Positions 28,450 to 36,045 of a DNA stretch of 45,467 nucleotides are shown here, in pieces. Positions within the stretch are counted from its first letter, which is position 1; each line of letters starts with the position of its first letter. Where the stretch lies: positions 287-45,753 of the forward strand of contig NZ_AQWR01000015.1 in the NCBI RefSeq assembly GCF_000375645.1, in the 5' to 3' direction. This DNA is from Porphyromonas bennonis DSM 23058 = JCM 16335. Lineage in GTDB: Bacteria; Bacteroidota; Bacteroidia; Bacteroidales; Porphyromonadaceae. Made by a program: the position numbers and the translations under genes. The notes under the pieces were generated by a model that searched no databases, was not told where the DNA came from, and saw only the letters and a list, made by a program, of their open reading frames with translations.

Positions 28450-29550
28450 TTAGAGTGAGAGATCCTGCTCGTCCCAGAGCATCTGTCCCCGAGCCGGTGT
28501 CTGCGACGGACGGCCAAAGTGGGTATAGGCAAGCGACGTGACGACGCGCCCCCGTGGAGTCCTCTTCAGGAAGCCTTCCTTGATCAGGAAGGGCTCGTAG
28601 ACATCCTCCACGGTACCGGCATCCTCCCCGATAGAGGTGGCGATGGTCTCGACGCCCACCGGGCCGCCCTCAAACTTGTCCATGATCGCCAGGAGGATCT
28701 TCCGGTCGATCTGATCCAGCCCGTACTCGTCGATATTGAGCGCCTCGAGGGCATAGCAAGCCACCTCGTGCGTCACTTTACCGGTCCCCTTGACCTGAGC
28801 GAAGTCTCGCACCCGCCTCAGTAGCGCATTGGCCACACGGGGCGTGCAGCGGCTGCGATTGGCGATCTCTGTCGCCGCCCGATCCTCGCACTCGATCCCC
28901 AGGATGCCGGCACTACGGAGGACGATCTCCCTCAGCATCTCCGCATCGTAGTACTCGAGGTGCATATTGATCCCAAAGCGGTCCCGCAGCGGAGCCGTGA
29001 GGAGACCGCTCCGTGTGGTGGCCCCGATGAGGGTAAAGGGCTCCAGATCTAGTCGAATGCTCCTTGCCCCGGGTCCCTTGTCGATCAGGATATCGATCCG
29101 GTAGTCCTCCATGGCAGAGTAAAGGTACTCCTCCACCACGGGCGGCATGCGATGGATCTCATCGATGAAGAGTACCTCTCCCGGCTCGAGGGAGGTGAGC
29201 ACACCGGCAAGGTCTCCCGGCTTATCCAGCACCGGACCTGAGGTAACCTTGATCCCCACACCGAGCTCATTGGCGATGATCTGAGAGAGGGTGGTCTTCC
29301 CCAGTCCGGGGGGACCGTGGAGCAGGACGTGATCGAGCGTCTCACCCCGCATCTTCGCCGCTTGGACAAAGACGCTGAGATTGCCGACCACATCGGGCTG
29401 ACCTGTGAAGTCCTCAAAGCGCTGCGGCCTCAAGAGCTTGTCGGGATCCTTCCGCCCCTCCTCGGAGAGGGTGAGCGGATCGCTCCCCAGCTCGACACCA
29501 CGTATGTCGAAGTCCTCCAGACCCTCTATCTTACGATCCTCGTCGCGCAT
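28450..29550 (-). CDS. ruvB: Holliday junction branch migration helicase RuvB
   Basis: The 366-residue AAA+ motor drives branch migration with RuvA. Walker A is GPPGLGKT (79-86), Walker B is FIDEIHR (129-134), and sensor and arginine-finger motifs lie in GATTRSGLL and LRDRFG (177-193). The C-terminal winged helix includes RTPRGRVVT and ends after AYTHFG. A short acidic extension precedes the usual start ([11 protein letters not shown] begins at 41). It is 18 bases after rnr. ruvA and ruvC are not in the window. Confidence 0.97.
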   Translation of the reverse strand: MRDEDRKIEGLEDFDIRGVELGSDPLTLSEEGRKDPDKLLRPQRFEDFTGQPDVVGNLSVFVQAAKMRGETLDHVLLHGPPGLGKTTLSQIIANELGVGIKVTSGPVLDKPGDLAGVLTSLEPGEVLFIDEIHRMPPVVEEYLYSAMEDYRIDILIDKGPGARSIRLDLEPFTLIGATTRSGLLTAPLRDRFGINMHLEYYDAEMLREIVLRSAGILGIECEDRAATEIANRSRCTPRVANALLRRVRDFAQVKGTGKVTHEVACYALEALNIDEYGLDQIDRKILLAIMDKFEGGPVGVETIATSIGEDAGTVEDVYEPFLIKEGFLKRTPRGRVVTSLAYTHFGRPSQTPARGQMLWDEQDLSL

Positions 29551-29568
29551 GTCCTCAGATCAGCTCTA

Positions 29569-31863
29569 TCAGTGCCTGCGACCGGATCGGTTACCGCCGC
29601 GGTGTGAGTTGTAGCCTCCTCGGCGATGATCATCCTGAGGCTGATCAGCCGGCTTATCCGCCAGCTCAAAGTCGAGGAACCTCTTCTGGAGGTCGGCTCG
29701 TGCAACACGGATCTTGATCGTGTCGCCAAGGGCATAACGCTTACGGGTATTGATCCCTACGAGCGCCATGGTCTTGTCGTCGTACTCGTAGAAGTCATCG
29801 CTGAGATCACGGATCGGCACCAGTCCCTCGCAGCCATTCTCCTTGATCTCCACGAAGATCCCGAAGTCCTTGACACCGCTGACCATGCCCTCAAACTCCT
29901 GCCCCAGTCGCTCCTGCATATACTCGATCTGCTTGTACTTGACTGACGAGCGCTCCGCATCGGCAGCCGTCTTCTCCATCTCCGAGTCGTGCTCACAGAT
30001 GGCATCGAGGTCGCTCCTGTCGGCACTCTTCCCGGTGGTCATATACTGCCAGAGCAGGCGGTGAACCATCATATCGGGATGACGGCGGATCGGGCTGGTG
30101 AAGTGGGTGTAAAACTCAAATCCGAGCCCAAAGTGACCGATGTTCTCTGTCTGGTAGACAGCCTTAGACATCGTGCGGATCGCCAGGATCTGGATCACAT
30201 TCTCCTCCGGCTTCCCCTTGATCTCCTCGAGGAGCTTATTGAGATTGTCTGAGATGGACTGCGCGTCCCCTGTGTAGATAAACTTGTACCCCAGCCGTCC
30301 CACGTACTCGGCAAAGTTCTGCAGCCGCTCCTCATCGGGACGGTCATGCACGCGGTAGATAAAGGGCGGCACCTTCTCGTCCCGCTCCTTGGCCAGCTTG
30401 GCGATGTGCTTGGCGACGGTGCGATTGGCAAGCAGCATATAGTCCTCGATCAGACGATTGGCATCGGTATTCTCCTTGACATGGACGGAGATCGGCTTAC
30501 CCTTCTCGTCGAGGTCAAACTCCAGCTCCTCCTGCTCAAACTCGATCGAACCGTGCTCAAAGCGCTTCTTCCTCAGAGCCTTGGCTATCTCATCCAGCTT
30601 ATGGACCGCCTCCTCCACCTCGGGCGTCACGCCGGGCTGACCATTGATCACCTCCAGCACCTCCTCGTACTTAAATCGGTAGTCGCTGTGGATCACCGTG
30701 CGGGCGACATGGTAGTCGAGCACAGTTCCAAGGGAATTGACGCGGAAGATGCAGGAGAATGCGGGTCTGTCCACACCGGCACGGAGGGAGCAGAGGTCGT
30801 TGCAGAGCCGCTCCGGCAGCATCGGCACGGTGCGATCGACTAAGTAGACGCTCGTCGCACGCTGATAGGCCTCCTCGTCGATCGGATCTCCGGGGGTGAC
30901 GTAGGAGGTGACGTCGGCGATGTGGACACCCACCTCATAGGTGCCGTCTCCGAGATCCTTGTAGGAGAGCGCATCGTCGTAGTCCTTCGCCGACTCCGGG
31001 TCGCAAGTAAAGGTGAGTCGGTCGGTGTAGTCCTCCCGCTTGTACTTCGGATCGTATGCCATCTGCTCATCGAGGTCATTGGCATACTGCTCCAGATTCT
31101 CCGGATAGGAGTAAGGCAGACCATACTCAGCCAGGATGGCGTGCATCTCGGTGTCGTTGCTACCCGGCTCACCGAGGCGGGAGATCACCTCACCGACAGG
31201 GTTCTTGGCATGATCCGGCCACTCCAGCACATGGACCAGCACCTTCTCCCCGTCCTGAGCGCCATTGAGGTTACGATCCGGGATCAGGATATCATTGTCC
31301 AGCTTACGGCTGTCGGTGATGAGGAAGTTGTAGCCGTGGCTGATCGACATCACGCCGACGAAATTAGTCACCACCCGCTCCAGTATCTCGATCACCTCAC
31401 CCTCGATCTCCTGACCGGGGCGAAGCGCGAGCAGCTGTACCATCACCTTATCGCCATCGAAGGCGTGGGCAGAGTTTCGCTCTGCCACACGGATCGGGTC
31501 GCTCCCATCCTCGGGGTAGAAGAAATTGTGTCCCTTGCCCGCCTTCCGCCGGAAAGATCCGGTCAGCTTGGTATTCTTGGTTCTGTAGATGTACTCGTCA
31601 CTGGCGGCGCCTGCCTGGATGAGCTTCTCGCGCATCAGCTGATCAATCACCTCGCCGACCATCTGCTTCTCCGAGCCATTCTCTGCGCCGACCGACTTGC
31701 AGATCACCACGACAGACACACAGACATTGGCATGACTGGTAAAGTAGTCGATGACATCTCTTCTGTAGCGGGAGAATCCCCGCTCTCTCTTACTCGGCTT
31801 GTAGGACGAGTCCCTAAATGCCTGACTGCTCTTATCTTTTCTAGACTTAAATTTCTTTCCCAT
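29569..31863 (-). CDS. rnr: Ribonuclease R
   Basis: The 764-residue 3'-5' exoribonuclease degrades structured RNA. It has an N-terminal helix-turn-helix-like and cold-shock region (about 1-230), the RNB catalytic core with DPESAKDYDDALSY (metal-binding Asp residues near 285-293) and ADVTSYV, and a C-terminal S1 domain (about 655-735, EFEGMVSGVKDFGIFVEI). The tail is rich in Arg, Gly and His (HRRGGYNSHRGGNRSGRRH), as in many RNase R proteins, and should aid RNA binding. It heads a five-gene minus operon from a -7 box at 31894-31901. Confidence 0.96.
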   Translation of the reverse strand: MGKKFKSRKDKSSQAFRDSSYKPSKRERGFSRYRRDVIDYFTSHANVCVSVVVICKSVGAENGSEKQMVGEVIDQLMREKLIQAGAASDEYIYRTKNTKLTGSFRRKAGKGHNFFYPEDGSDPIRVAERNSAHAFDGDKVMVQLLALRPGQEIEGEVIEILERVVTNFVGVMSISHGYNFLITDSRKLDNDILIPDRNLNGAQDGEKVLVHVLEWPDHAKNPVGEVISRLGEPGSNDTEMHAILAEYGLPYSYPENLEQYANDLDEQMAYDPKYKREDYTDRLTFTCDPESAKDYDDALSYKDLGDGTYEVGVHIADVTSYVTPGDPIDEEAYQRATSVYLVDRTVPMLPERLCNDLCSLRAGVDRPAFSCIFRVNSLGTVLDYHVARTVIHSDYRFKYEEVLEVINGQPGVTPEVEEAVHKLDEIAKALRKKRFEHGSIEFEQEELEFDLDEKGKPISVHVKENTDANRLIEDYMLLANRTVAKHIAKLAKERDEKVPPFIYRVHDRPDEERLQNFAEYVGRLGYKFIYTGDAQSISDNLNKLLEEIKGKPEENVIQILAIRTMSKAVYQTENIGHFGLGFEFYTHFTSPIRRHPDMMVHRLLWQYMTTGKSADRSDLDAICEHDSEMEKTAADAERSSVKYKQIEYMQERLGQEFEGMVSGVKDFGIFVEIKENGCEGLVPIRDLSDDFYEYDDKTMALVGINTRKRYALGDTIKIRVARADLQKRFLDFELADKPADQPQDDHRRGGYNSHRGGNRSGRRH

Positions 31864-31893
31864 TGATTATTTCTGTGTATCTCTAGTGACCAA

Positions 31894-31901
31894 CAAAGTT
31901 A
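31894..31901 (-). promoter_or_regulatory. -7 box of the rnr operon
   Basis: On the minus strand this reads TAACTTTG, 30 bases before the rnr ATG. It probably serves rnr, ruvB, the flippase, DUF389 and aroC genes. Confidence 0.5.
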
Positions 31902-31993
31902 CCCAAATTTCCACACCTCCTGCCGTCCTCATCCGCACCCTCTAGAGCCACTCCACCCAAGCCCCCCGGGACCGGAGTCGGTATGAGTGAAAT

Positions 31994-32053
31994 CTAATAC
32001 CGATAATAGTGACGACTAATACCGGTAATAGTCTCAACTAATATCGGTATTAG
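31994..32053. repeat. 22-bp palindrome array 4 (three units)
   Basis: Units start at 31994, 32016 and 32038, an exact 22-bp period. They read CTAATACCGATAATAG, CTAATACCGGTAATAG and CTAATATCGGTATTAG, with spacers TGACGA and TCTCAA. The array lies between the rnr promoter and the 3' end of the CAT tRNA. Confidence 0.95.
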
Positions 32054-32125
32054 AGAAGGCCCCCAAAAAAGCCGGAGAGTGCAGAAGCTTCTTCCGCACT
32101 CTCCGGCTGATCAAAGTCGATCCAG

Positions 32126-32199
32126 TGGTCCCACACGGGCTTGAACCGTGGACTCCCTGATTATGAGTCAGGTGCTCTAACCAACTGAGCTATAGGACC
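32126..32199 (-). tRNA. tRNA with anticodon CAT (Met, or Ile2 after lysidine modification)
   Basis: The 74-base gene folds well. The acceptor stem is GGTCCTA/TGGGACC and the D arm contains AGCTCAGTTGGTTAGAGC. The anticodon stem CCTGA/TCAGG surrounds CTCATAA, giving anticodon CAT. The T arm is CACGG/CCGTG around TTCAAGC. The discriminator is A and CCA is not encoded. It lacks initiator-tRNA features (three GC pairs in the anticodon stem, a 1-72 mismatch), so it is an elongator Met or a tRNA-Ile(CAU). I cannot decide between them by eye. Confidence 0.93.
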
Positions 32200-32240
32200 A
32201 ATATCACTGTGCCGGATCCATAAGACCCTTGATATTGGCG

Positions 32241-32248
32241 CAAAGGTA
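32241..32248 (-). promoter_or_regulatory. -7 box of the CAT tRNA
   Basis: On the minus strand this reads TACCTTTG, 42 bases upstream of the tRNA 5' end and downstream of the small-RNA terminator. The tRNA is therefore likely transcribed on its own. Confidence 0.5.
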
Positions 32249-32281
32249 CGATTTTTTCTCTTCTCCTCCGCCCCCTCACAC

Positions 32282-32410
32282 ATTAAAAACCCCTTGCAGA
32301 CGAGTGCCTGCAAGGGGTTGTGTTGTCGCCCTAAAGGGGCTTAGGAGAAAACTGTCTCTCGACAGCTTTGCGTCCTAATATTAACCTAAAATCTAATACT
32401 ATGAAAAACA
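32282..32410 (-). ncRNA. Candidate structured small RNA of about 130 nt
   Basis: A full promoter (32416-32446) and a terminator (32285-32319) bracket a stretch without a useful reading frame. The predicted transcript folds into three hairpins. The first is a 9-bp stem with a GAGA tetraloop (AAAGCTGTC/GACAGTTTT, 32348-32369). The second is GCCC/GGGC at 32328-32340. The third is the 12-bp terminator stem followed by TTTTT. It does not look like tmRNA, SRP RNA, 6S RNA or RNase P. The opposite strand has a gene-leader-like stretch (TTAACCTAAAATCTAATACT) before a seven-codon frame, but no promoter or T-run in that direction. Confidence 0.5.
32285..32319 (-). terminator. Rho-independent terminator of the candidate small RNA
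   Basis: AACCCCTTGCAG at 32288-32299 pairs with CTGCAAGGGGTT at 32308-32319 over twelve perfect pairs. On the minus strand the stem runs into TTTTT. It could also end read-through from pdxH, whose stop lies about 150 bases upstream. Confidence 0.85.
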
Positions 32411-32415
32411 CACTG

Positions 32416-32446
32416 CAAATATAAGCCTATTTTGCTTGAGTCGCAA
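32416..32446 (-). promoter_or_regulatory. Complete Bacteroidetes promoter of the candidate small RNA
   Basis: On the minus strand TTG (32444-32446) is followed by a 20-bp spacer and TATATTTG (32416-32423). This fits the -33/-7 consensus fully. It lies just past the pdxH stop codon and no protein gene follows it before the terminator. Confidence 0.7.
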
Positions 32447-32469
32447 GTTATTTTTTATTGTCTCTTCTC

Positions 32470-33138
32470 TTACGGAGCAATCCGCGTAAGGGACCAGCTG
32501 CCATCCTCCTGCAGGTGATAGAGGAAGCGGTCATGCAGGCGGCTGGGCCTTCCCTGCCAAAACTCGATCCGGTGAGGCGTCACCTCAAATCCTCCCCAGC
32601 TCTCGGGACGGGGGACCTTTACTCCCACCTTGAGTGCCTCCTTGGCAAACTCGGTCACGATGAACATCCGATTGGGGATCGGGTGGCTCTGGGGCGAGAT
32701 CCGAGCACCGACCTGACTCTTGTAGGGGCGCTTGGCAAAGTAGGCATCCGACACCTCAGGGGCGACGTGCCGACAGGTACCCTCGATGTGGATCTGCCTC
32801 TGGAGCTGGTGCCAGAGGAAGGTGAGACTCACCTTGGGATTGAGATCGATCTGGTGTCCCTTGCGGCTCTCGTAGTTGGAGTAGAAGATAAACTTCCCCT
32901 CCTCGGTGATCTCCTTCAGCAACACCGTGCGGGTGCAGGGCTGACCATCGAGAGTAGCCGTGCTGACGATCAGGGCTGTCGGTTCTATCACGTTGAGCTT
33001 AATCGCCTCCTCAAGCCACTCGCGACACTTGTCGAGCGGATCCTCCGTCATGTCGCTGTGCGAGAGTGAGCCGACGTTGTAGTCGCGTCGGATGTCCTCG
33101 AGATTCATTTCCTCGCCCGTATGATTGGTATCTGTCAT
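32470..33138 (-). CDS. pdxH: Pyridoxine/pyridoxamine 5'-phosphate oxidase
   Basis: PdxH oxidises pyridoxine or pyridoxamine 5'-phosphate to pyridoxal 5'-phosphate using FMN. The 222-residue enzyme has RTVLLKEI and FIFYSNYESRKG (FMN phosphate contacts), SLTFLWHQLQRQ, and the C-terminal EFWQGRPSRLHDR and LTRIAP stretches. It receives the PdxJ product, and its operon includes dxs, which makes the PdxJ substrate. It starts 35 bases after trkH and is the last gene of dxs-trkA-trkH-pdxH. Confidence 0.96.
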   Translation of the reverse strand: MTDTNHTGEEMNLEDIRRDYNVGSLSHSDMTEDPLDKCREWLEEAIKLNVIEPTALIVSTATLDGQPCTRTVLLKEITEEGKFIFYSNYESRKGHQIDLNPKVSLTFLWHQLQRQIHIEGTCRHVAPEVSDAYFAKRPYKSQVGARISPQSHPIPNRMFIVTEFAKEALKVGVKVPRPESWGGFEVTPHRIEFWQGRPSRLHDRFLYHLQEDGSWSLTRIAP

Positions 33139-33173
33139 TGGTTTAGTGTTTTAGATAAGATTAGGATTGGCTC

Positions 33174-34679
33174 TTAGCTCCGCCAGTAACTGGGGTGGAA
33201 GAGTGAGAGCACAGTGAATATCTCCAGTCGCCCCATTACCATCAGTAACGACAGGAATATCTTCGACACGCCGCTCAGCGACGAGAAGCCGCCATGCGGA
33301 CCGAAGACACCCAGGCCGCCACCGGAATTGGAGACACAGGAGACGGCGCAAGAGAAGGAGTCTGTCAGATTGTATCCCTCTGCGGTGACCACGCCGGTGG
33401 CAATGATGATAAGGGCTGTATAGGCAAAGAAGAATGAGGTGACCTGCACCACCACCTTGTCGGTGATGACGGTGTTGCCCATTCGGATGGTGGAGACGAC
33501 GTTGGGGTGGACACGGCGGACCAGCTCCTTACTGAGATTTTTCGCCAAGACCTCGAAGCGGACAACCTTGAAGCCACCCGAAGTGGATCCTGAGCAGCCG
33601 GCGACAAACATGCACGCTATCACGATCAGGGCAAAGAAGCTCCCCCAGACGGAGTAGTCACCAGAGAAAAAACCAGTGGTCGTCCCTAGGCTGGCGACGG
33701 TGAAGAGGCTCTTGATGAAAGCATCCGCCCCGGTAAGGTAACCGGAGTACCAGAGCCATATGGCTCCAATCGTTGTCATAATAAGCACCAAAGAGAGGAA
33801 CCAGCGGAGCTCGCTGTCCTGAAAGAGGCGCTTCGGCTGCCGCTTGACGATCGCAAAGTAGATCAGCGAGAACTGGGTCGCCCCCAGCAGCATGAAGAAG
33901 ACGGCAACCAGTTCTATATAGGTGGAGTGAAAGAAGCCGATCGACTCGGAGTGGGTACTGAAGCCTCCTGTGGAGACGCACGAGAAGGTGTGGCAGACCG
34001 CGTCGTACCAGCTCATAGGGCCGATGCCGAAGAGCAGGATGCAGAGGATCGTAAAGCTCACATAGATGACGATGAGCCACTTCGCCATAGTCCCGATATG
34101 GGGGTCAAACTTCTGGTGTGTCACCCCAGTCGCTTCGCTATTGAAGATCGTTGTTGCCCGTTGCCCCGACATAGGTATGAGTGCCACAAGGAAGGCGATG
34201 ATACCCAGTCCGCCAAGCCACTGCGTCGATGCGCGCCAGAAGAGGATGCTCCTAGGTATGTCCTCCACCCGAGTGATGACCGTACCTCCCGTGGTGGTAA
34301 AGCCGGACATGGCCTCGAAGAAAGCAGCCGGCGCCGAGGTGATATAGCTGCCCAGCAGATAGGGAAGCATACCGATGAGAGAGACTAAGAACCAGCTGAT
34401 CGTTACAGTCATGACTCCCTCACGAGAGCCAATGTTGGTATTGCCGGGATCCCGGCCGAGTAGGATCAGCAGGGCTCCCACAGCTGCGTCGACTCCGGCA
34501 GTGATGGCGAGCGGCTTAGTCCCGGTATCATGCGGATAGTAGAGGGAGATCAAGAGGGCGATGATGAGGAAGGGGAAGAGCACCATACAGAGCTCGCCCA
34601 TCGTCCTGAGGACAAAGCGGAAGTTGAGGAGCCGCTTTGTCGGCTGGTAATCGTCTACGAAGAAGTCTTCCCTTAGCAT
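33174..34679 (-). CDS. trkH: Trk-type potassium uptake channel subunit
   Basis: The 501-residue membrane protein has four repeated M1-P-M2 units typical of TrkH/KtrB. Filter-type segments are visible at FEAMSGFTTTGGTV, FSCVSTGGFSTH, VASLGTTTGFF and AVSCVSNSGGGLG. The C-terminus ends in LSLFHPSYWRS. It should pair with the TrkA regulatory subunit, encoded 16 bases upstream in the same operon. The ATG at 34679 gives a short cytoplasmic N-terminus before the first helix. Confidence 0.95.
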   Translation of the reverse strand: MLREDFFVDDYQPTKRLLNFRFVLRTMGELCMVLFPFLIIALLISLYYPHDTGTKPLAITAGVDAAVGALLILLGRDPGNTNIGSREGVMTVTISWFLVSLIGMLPYLLGSYITSAPAAFFEAMSGFTTTGGTVITRVEDIPRSILFWRASTQWLGGLGIIAFLVALIPMSGQRATTIFNSEATGVTHQKFDPHIGTMAKWLIVIYVSFTILCILLFGIGPMSWYDAVCHTFSCVSTGGFSTHSESIGFFHSTYIELVAVFFMLLGATQFSLIYFAIVKRQPKRLFQDSELRWFLSLVLIMTTIGAIWLWYSGYLTGADAFIKSLFTVASLGTTTGFFSGDYSVWGSFFALIVIACMFVAGCSGSTSGGFKVVRFEVLAKNLSKELVRRVHPNVVSTIRMGNTVITDKVVVQVTSFFFAYTALIIIATGVVTAEGYNLTDSFSCAVSCVSNSGGGLGVFGPHGGFSSLSGVSKIFLSLLMVMGRLEIFTVLSLFHPSYWRS

Positions 34680-34695
34680 TGCTCAGCTCAGCAAA

Positions 34696-36042
34696 TTACT
34701 TGAAGAGATCATCCAGCTCAGTGTCTCTGGCATTGATATTAAAGACGAGGACCGTGTCACCCGGCTTCAGGACTGTGTGCCCCTCGACGAGATAGACCTC
34801 CCCATCCCTGAGGAAGCCTCCGAGAGTGATGCTACGGGGGATCTTCAGGTCCTTGATGGGGGCCTTGGTGATCCTGCTGCCTTCCGTGATCACAATCTCC
34901 AGCACGTCTCCATGACCGATCGCCATCGTCTTGGCGTCAGAGATGTCTATGCGATGGAGGTGGCGGATGATCTTACCGGCAGCGATGATCTTCTTATTCA
35001 CAATGTTGCCGATGCCGAGCTGACTGGCGATGTCGAGGTAGTCGACATTCTCGATCTCCGCCACGGTGCGGGGAATGCCGAGATGCTTGGCGTTCATCGT
35101 CGCGATCATATTGATCTCCGAGCTGCCGGTCAGCGCAAGGAAGGCCTGTGTGTTGCGGATTCCCTCCGAGATCAGCAGATCGGAGTCGGCTGCGTCACCA
35201 TGGATGACGAGGGTATTGTCGTTGGTCACTTCGGAGAGCTCCCGGCACTTCTCCAGATCGCGCTCGATGATTTTCACGCTCATATCGTGAGGCAGGAGCT
35301 CCGCCGTGCGTAGTGCGATGCGGCTGCCACCCATGATGATCACCTTCCGCACATCCACCTTAGGCTGACCGCAGTACTCGCGGACGGTGTCCAGATTCTG
35401 CGTATTGCAGGCGACGTAGACGATGTCATTGACCTCCAGGGTGTCGTTTCCTCTCGGGACAAAGCTCTCCCTCCCACGGACGATGGAGATGATGTGGAAG
35501 TGCTTCTCATCGAGGTCCGACAGCTCCATGAGCCGCTTCCCCAGCATAGGAGAGTGCTTCGTGATGCGAGAGGCGCAGAGGTGGAGCCGACCGCCAAAGA
35601 GCCGCCAGTACTGACGCGTCCACGGGAGACGGAGACCATTGTATATCTCCTGAGCTGCGAGCGCCTCCGGATAGACCATCTCGTCGACGCCGAGACCATT
35701 GAAGTAGGGAAGGTACTGGGGCAGGAAATAGTCGTAATTGCTCACCCGGGCAAGGGTCTTCTTGACCCCCATCCGGTGGGCGATCATACAGGAGAGGATA
35801 TTGGCACTCTCAGAGGGAGTCACCGCGACGAAGAGGTCAGTCTCCTCCACCCCCGCATGCTTCAGCTGACGGATGGAGGTAGGATTACCCACGATCGGCA
35901 TAATCTCGAGCGAATTGTCGTAGGCAAAGTCAATCTTATCCGGATCTTCGTCCATCAGGATCACGTCGTGGTGCTCCTGCTGACTGATCAGCTTGGCCAG
36001 GTGGGTGCCGGTCTCTCCCGCTCCTACTATAAATACCCTCAT
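34696..36042 (-). CDS. trkA: Trk potassium transporter regulatory subunit TrkA
   Basis: The 448-residue cytoplasmic protein has two RCK halves. The first Rossmann fold starts MRVFIVGAGETGTHLA (GAGETG at 7-12) and the second near VIIMGGSRIALRTAEL (about 236). A TrkA_C domain follows each. It binds NAD(H) or nucleotides and gates TrkH. The gene lies three bases after dxs and 16 bases before trkH. Confidence 0.96.
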   Translation of the reverse strand: MRVFIVGAGETGTHLAKLISQQEHHDVILMDEDPDKIDFAYDNSLEIMPIVGNPTSIRQLKHAGVEETDLFVAVTPSESANILSCMIAHRMGVKKTLARVSNYDYFLPQYLPYFNGLGVDEMVYPEALAAQEIYNGLRLPWTRQYWRLFGGRLHLCASRITKHSPMLGKRLMELSDLDEKHFHIISIVRGRESFVPRGNDTLEVNDIVYVACNTQNLDTVREYCGQPKVDVRKVIIMGGSRIALRTAELLPHDMSVKIIERDLEKCRELSEVTNDNTLVIHGDAADSDLLISEGIRNTQAFLALTGSSEINMIATMNAKHLGIPRTVAEIENVDYLDIASQLGIGNIVNKKIIAAGKIIRHLHRIDISDAKTMAIGHGDVLEIVITEGSRITKAPIKDLKIPRSITLGGFLRDGEVYLVEGHTVLKPGDTVLVFNINARDTELDDLFK

Positions 36043-36045
36043 CGC

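Noticed and set aside
30922-31866. 314-codon open frame opposite rnr
   Set aside because: It is antisense to the intact RNase R gene and has no domain; its start coincides with no promoter.
32401-32424. Seven-codon plus-strand frame (MKNTLQI) with a gene-like leader
   Set aside because: No plus-strand promoter or following gene is present, whereas the minus strand has a complete promoter and terminator. It may be a relic.
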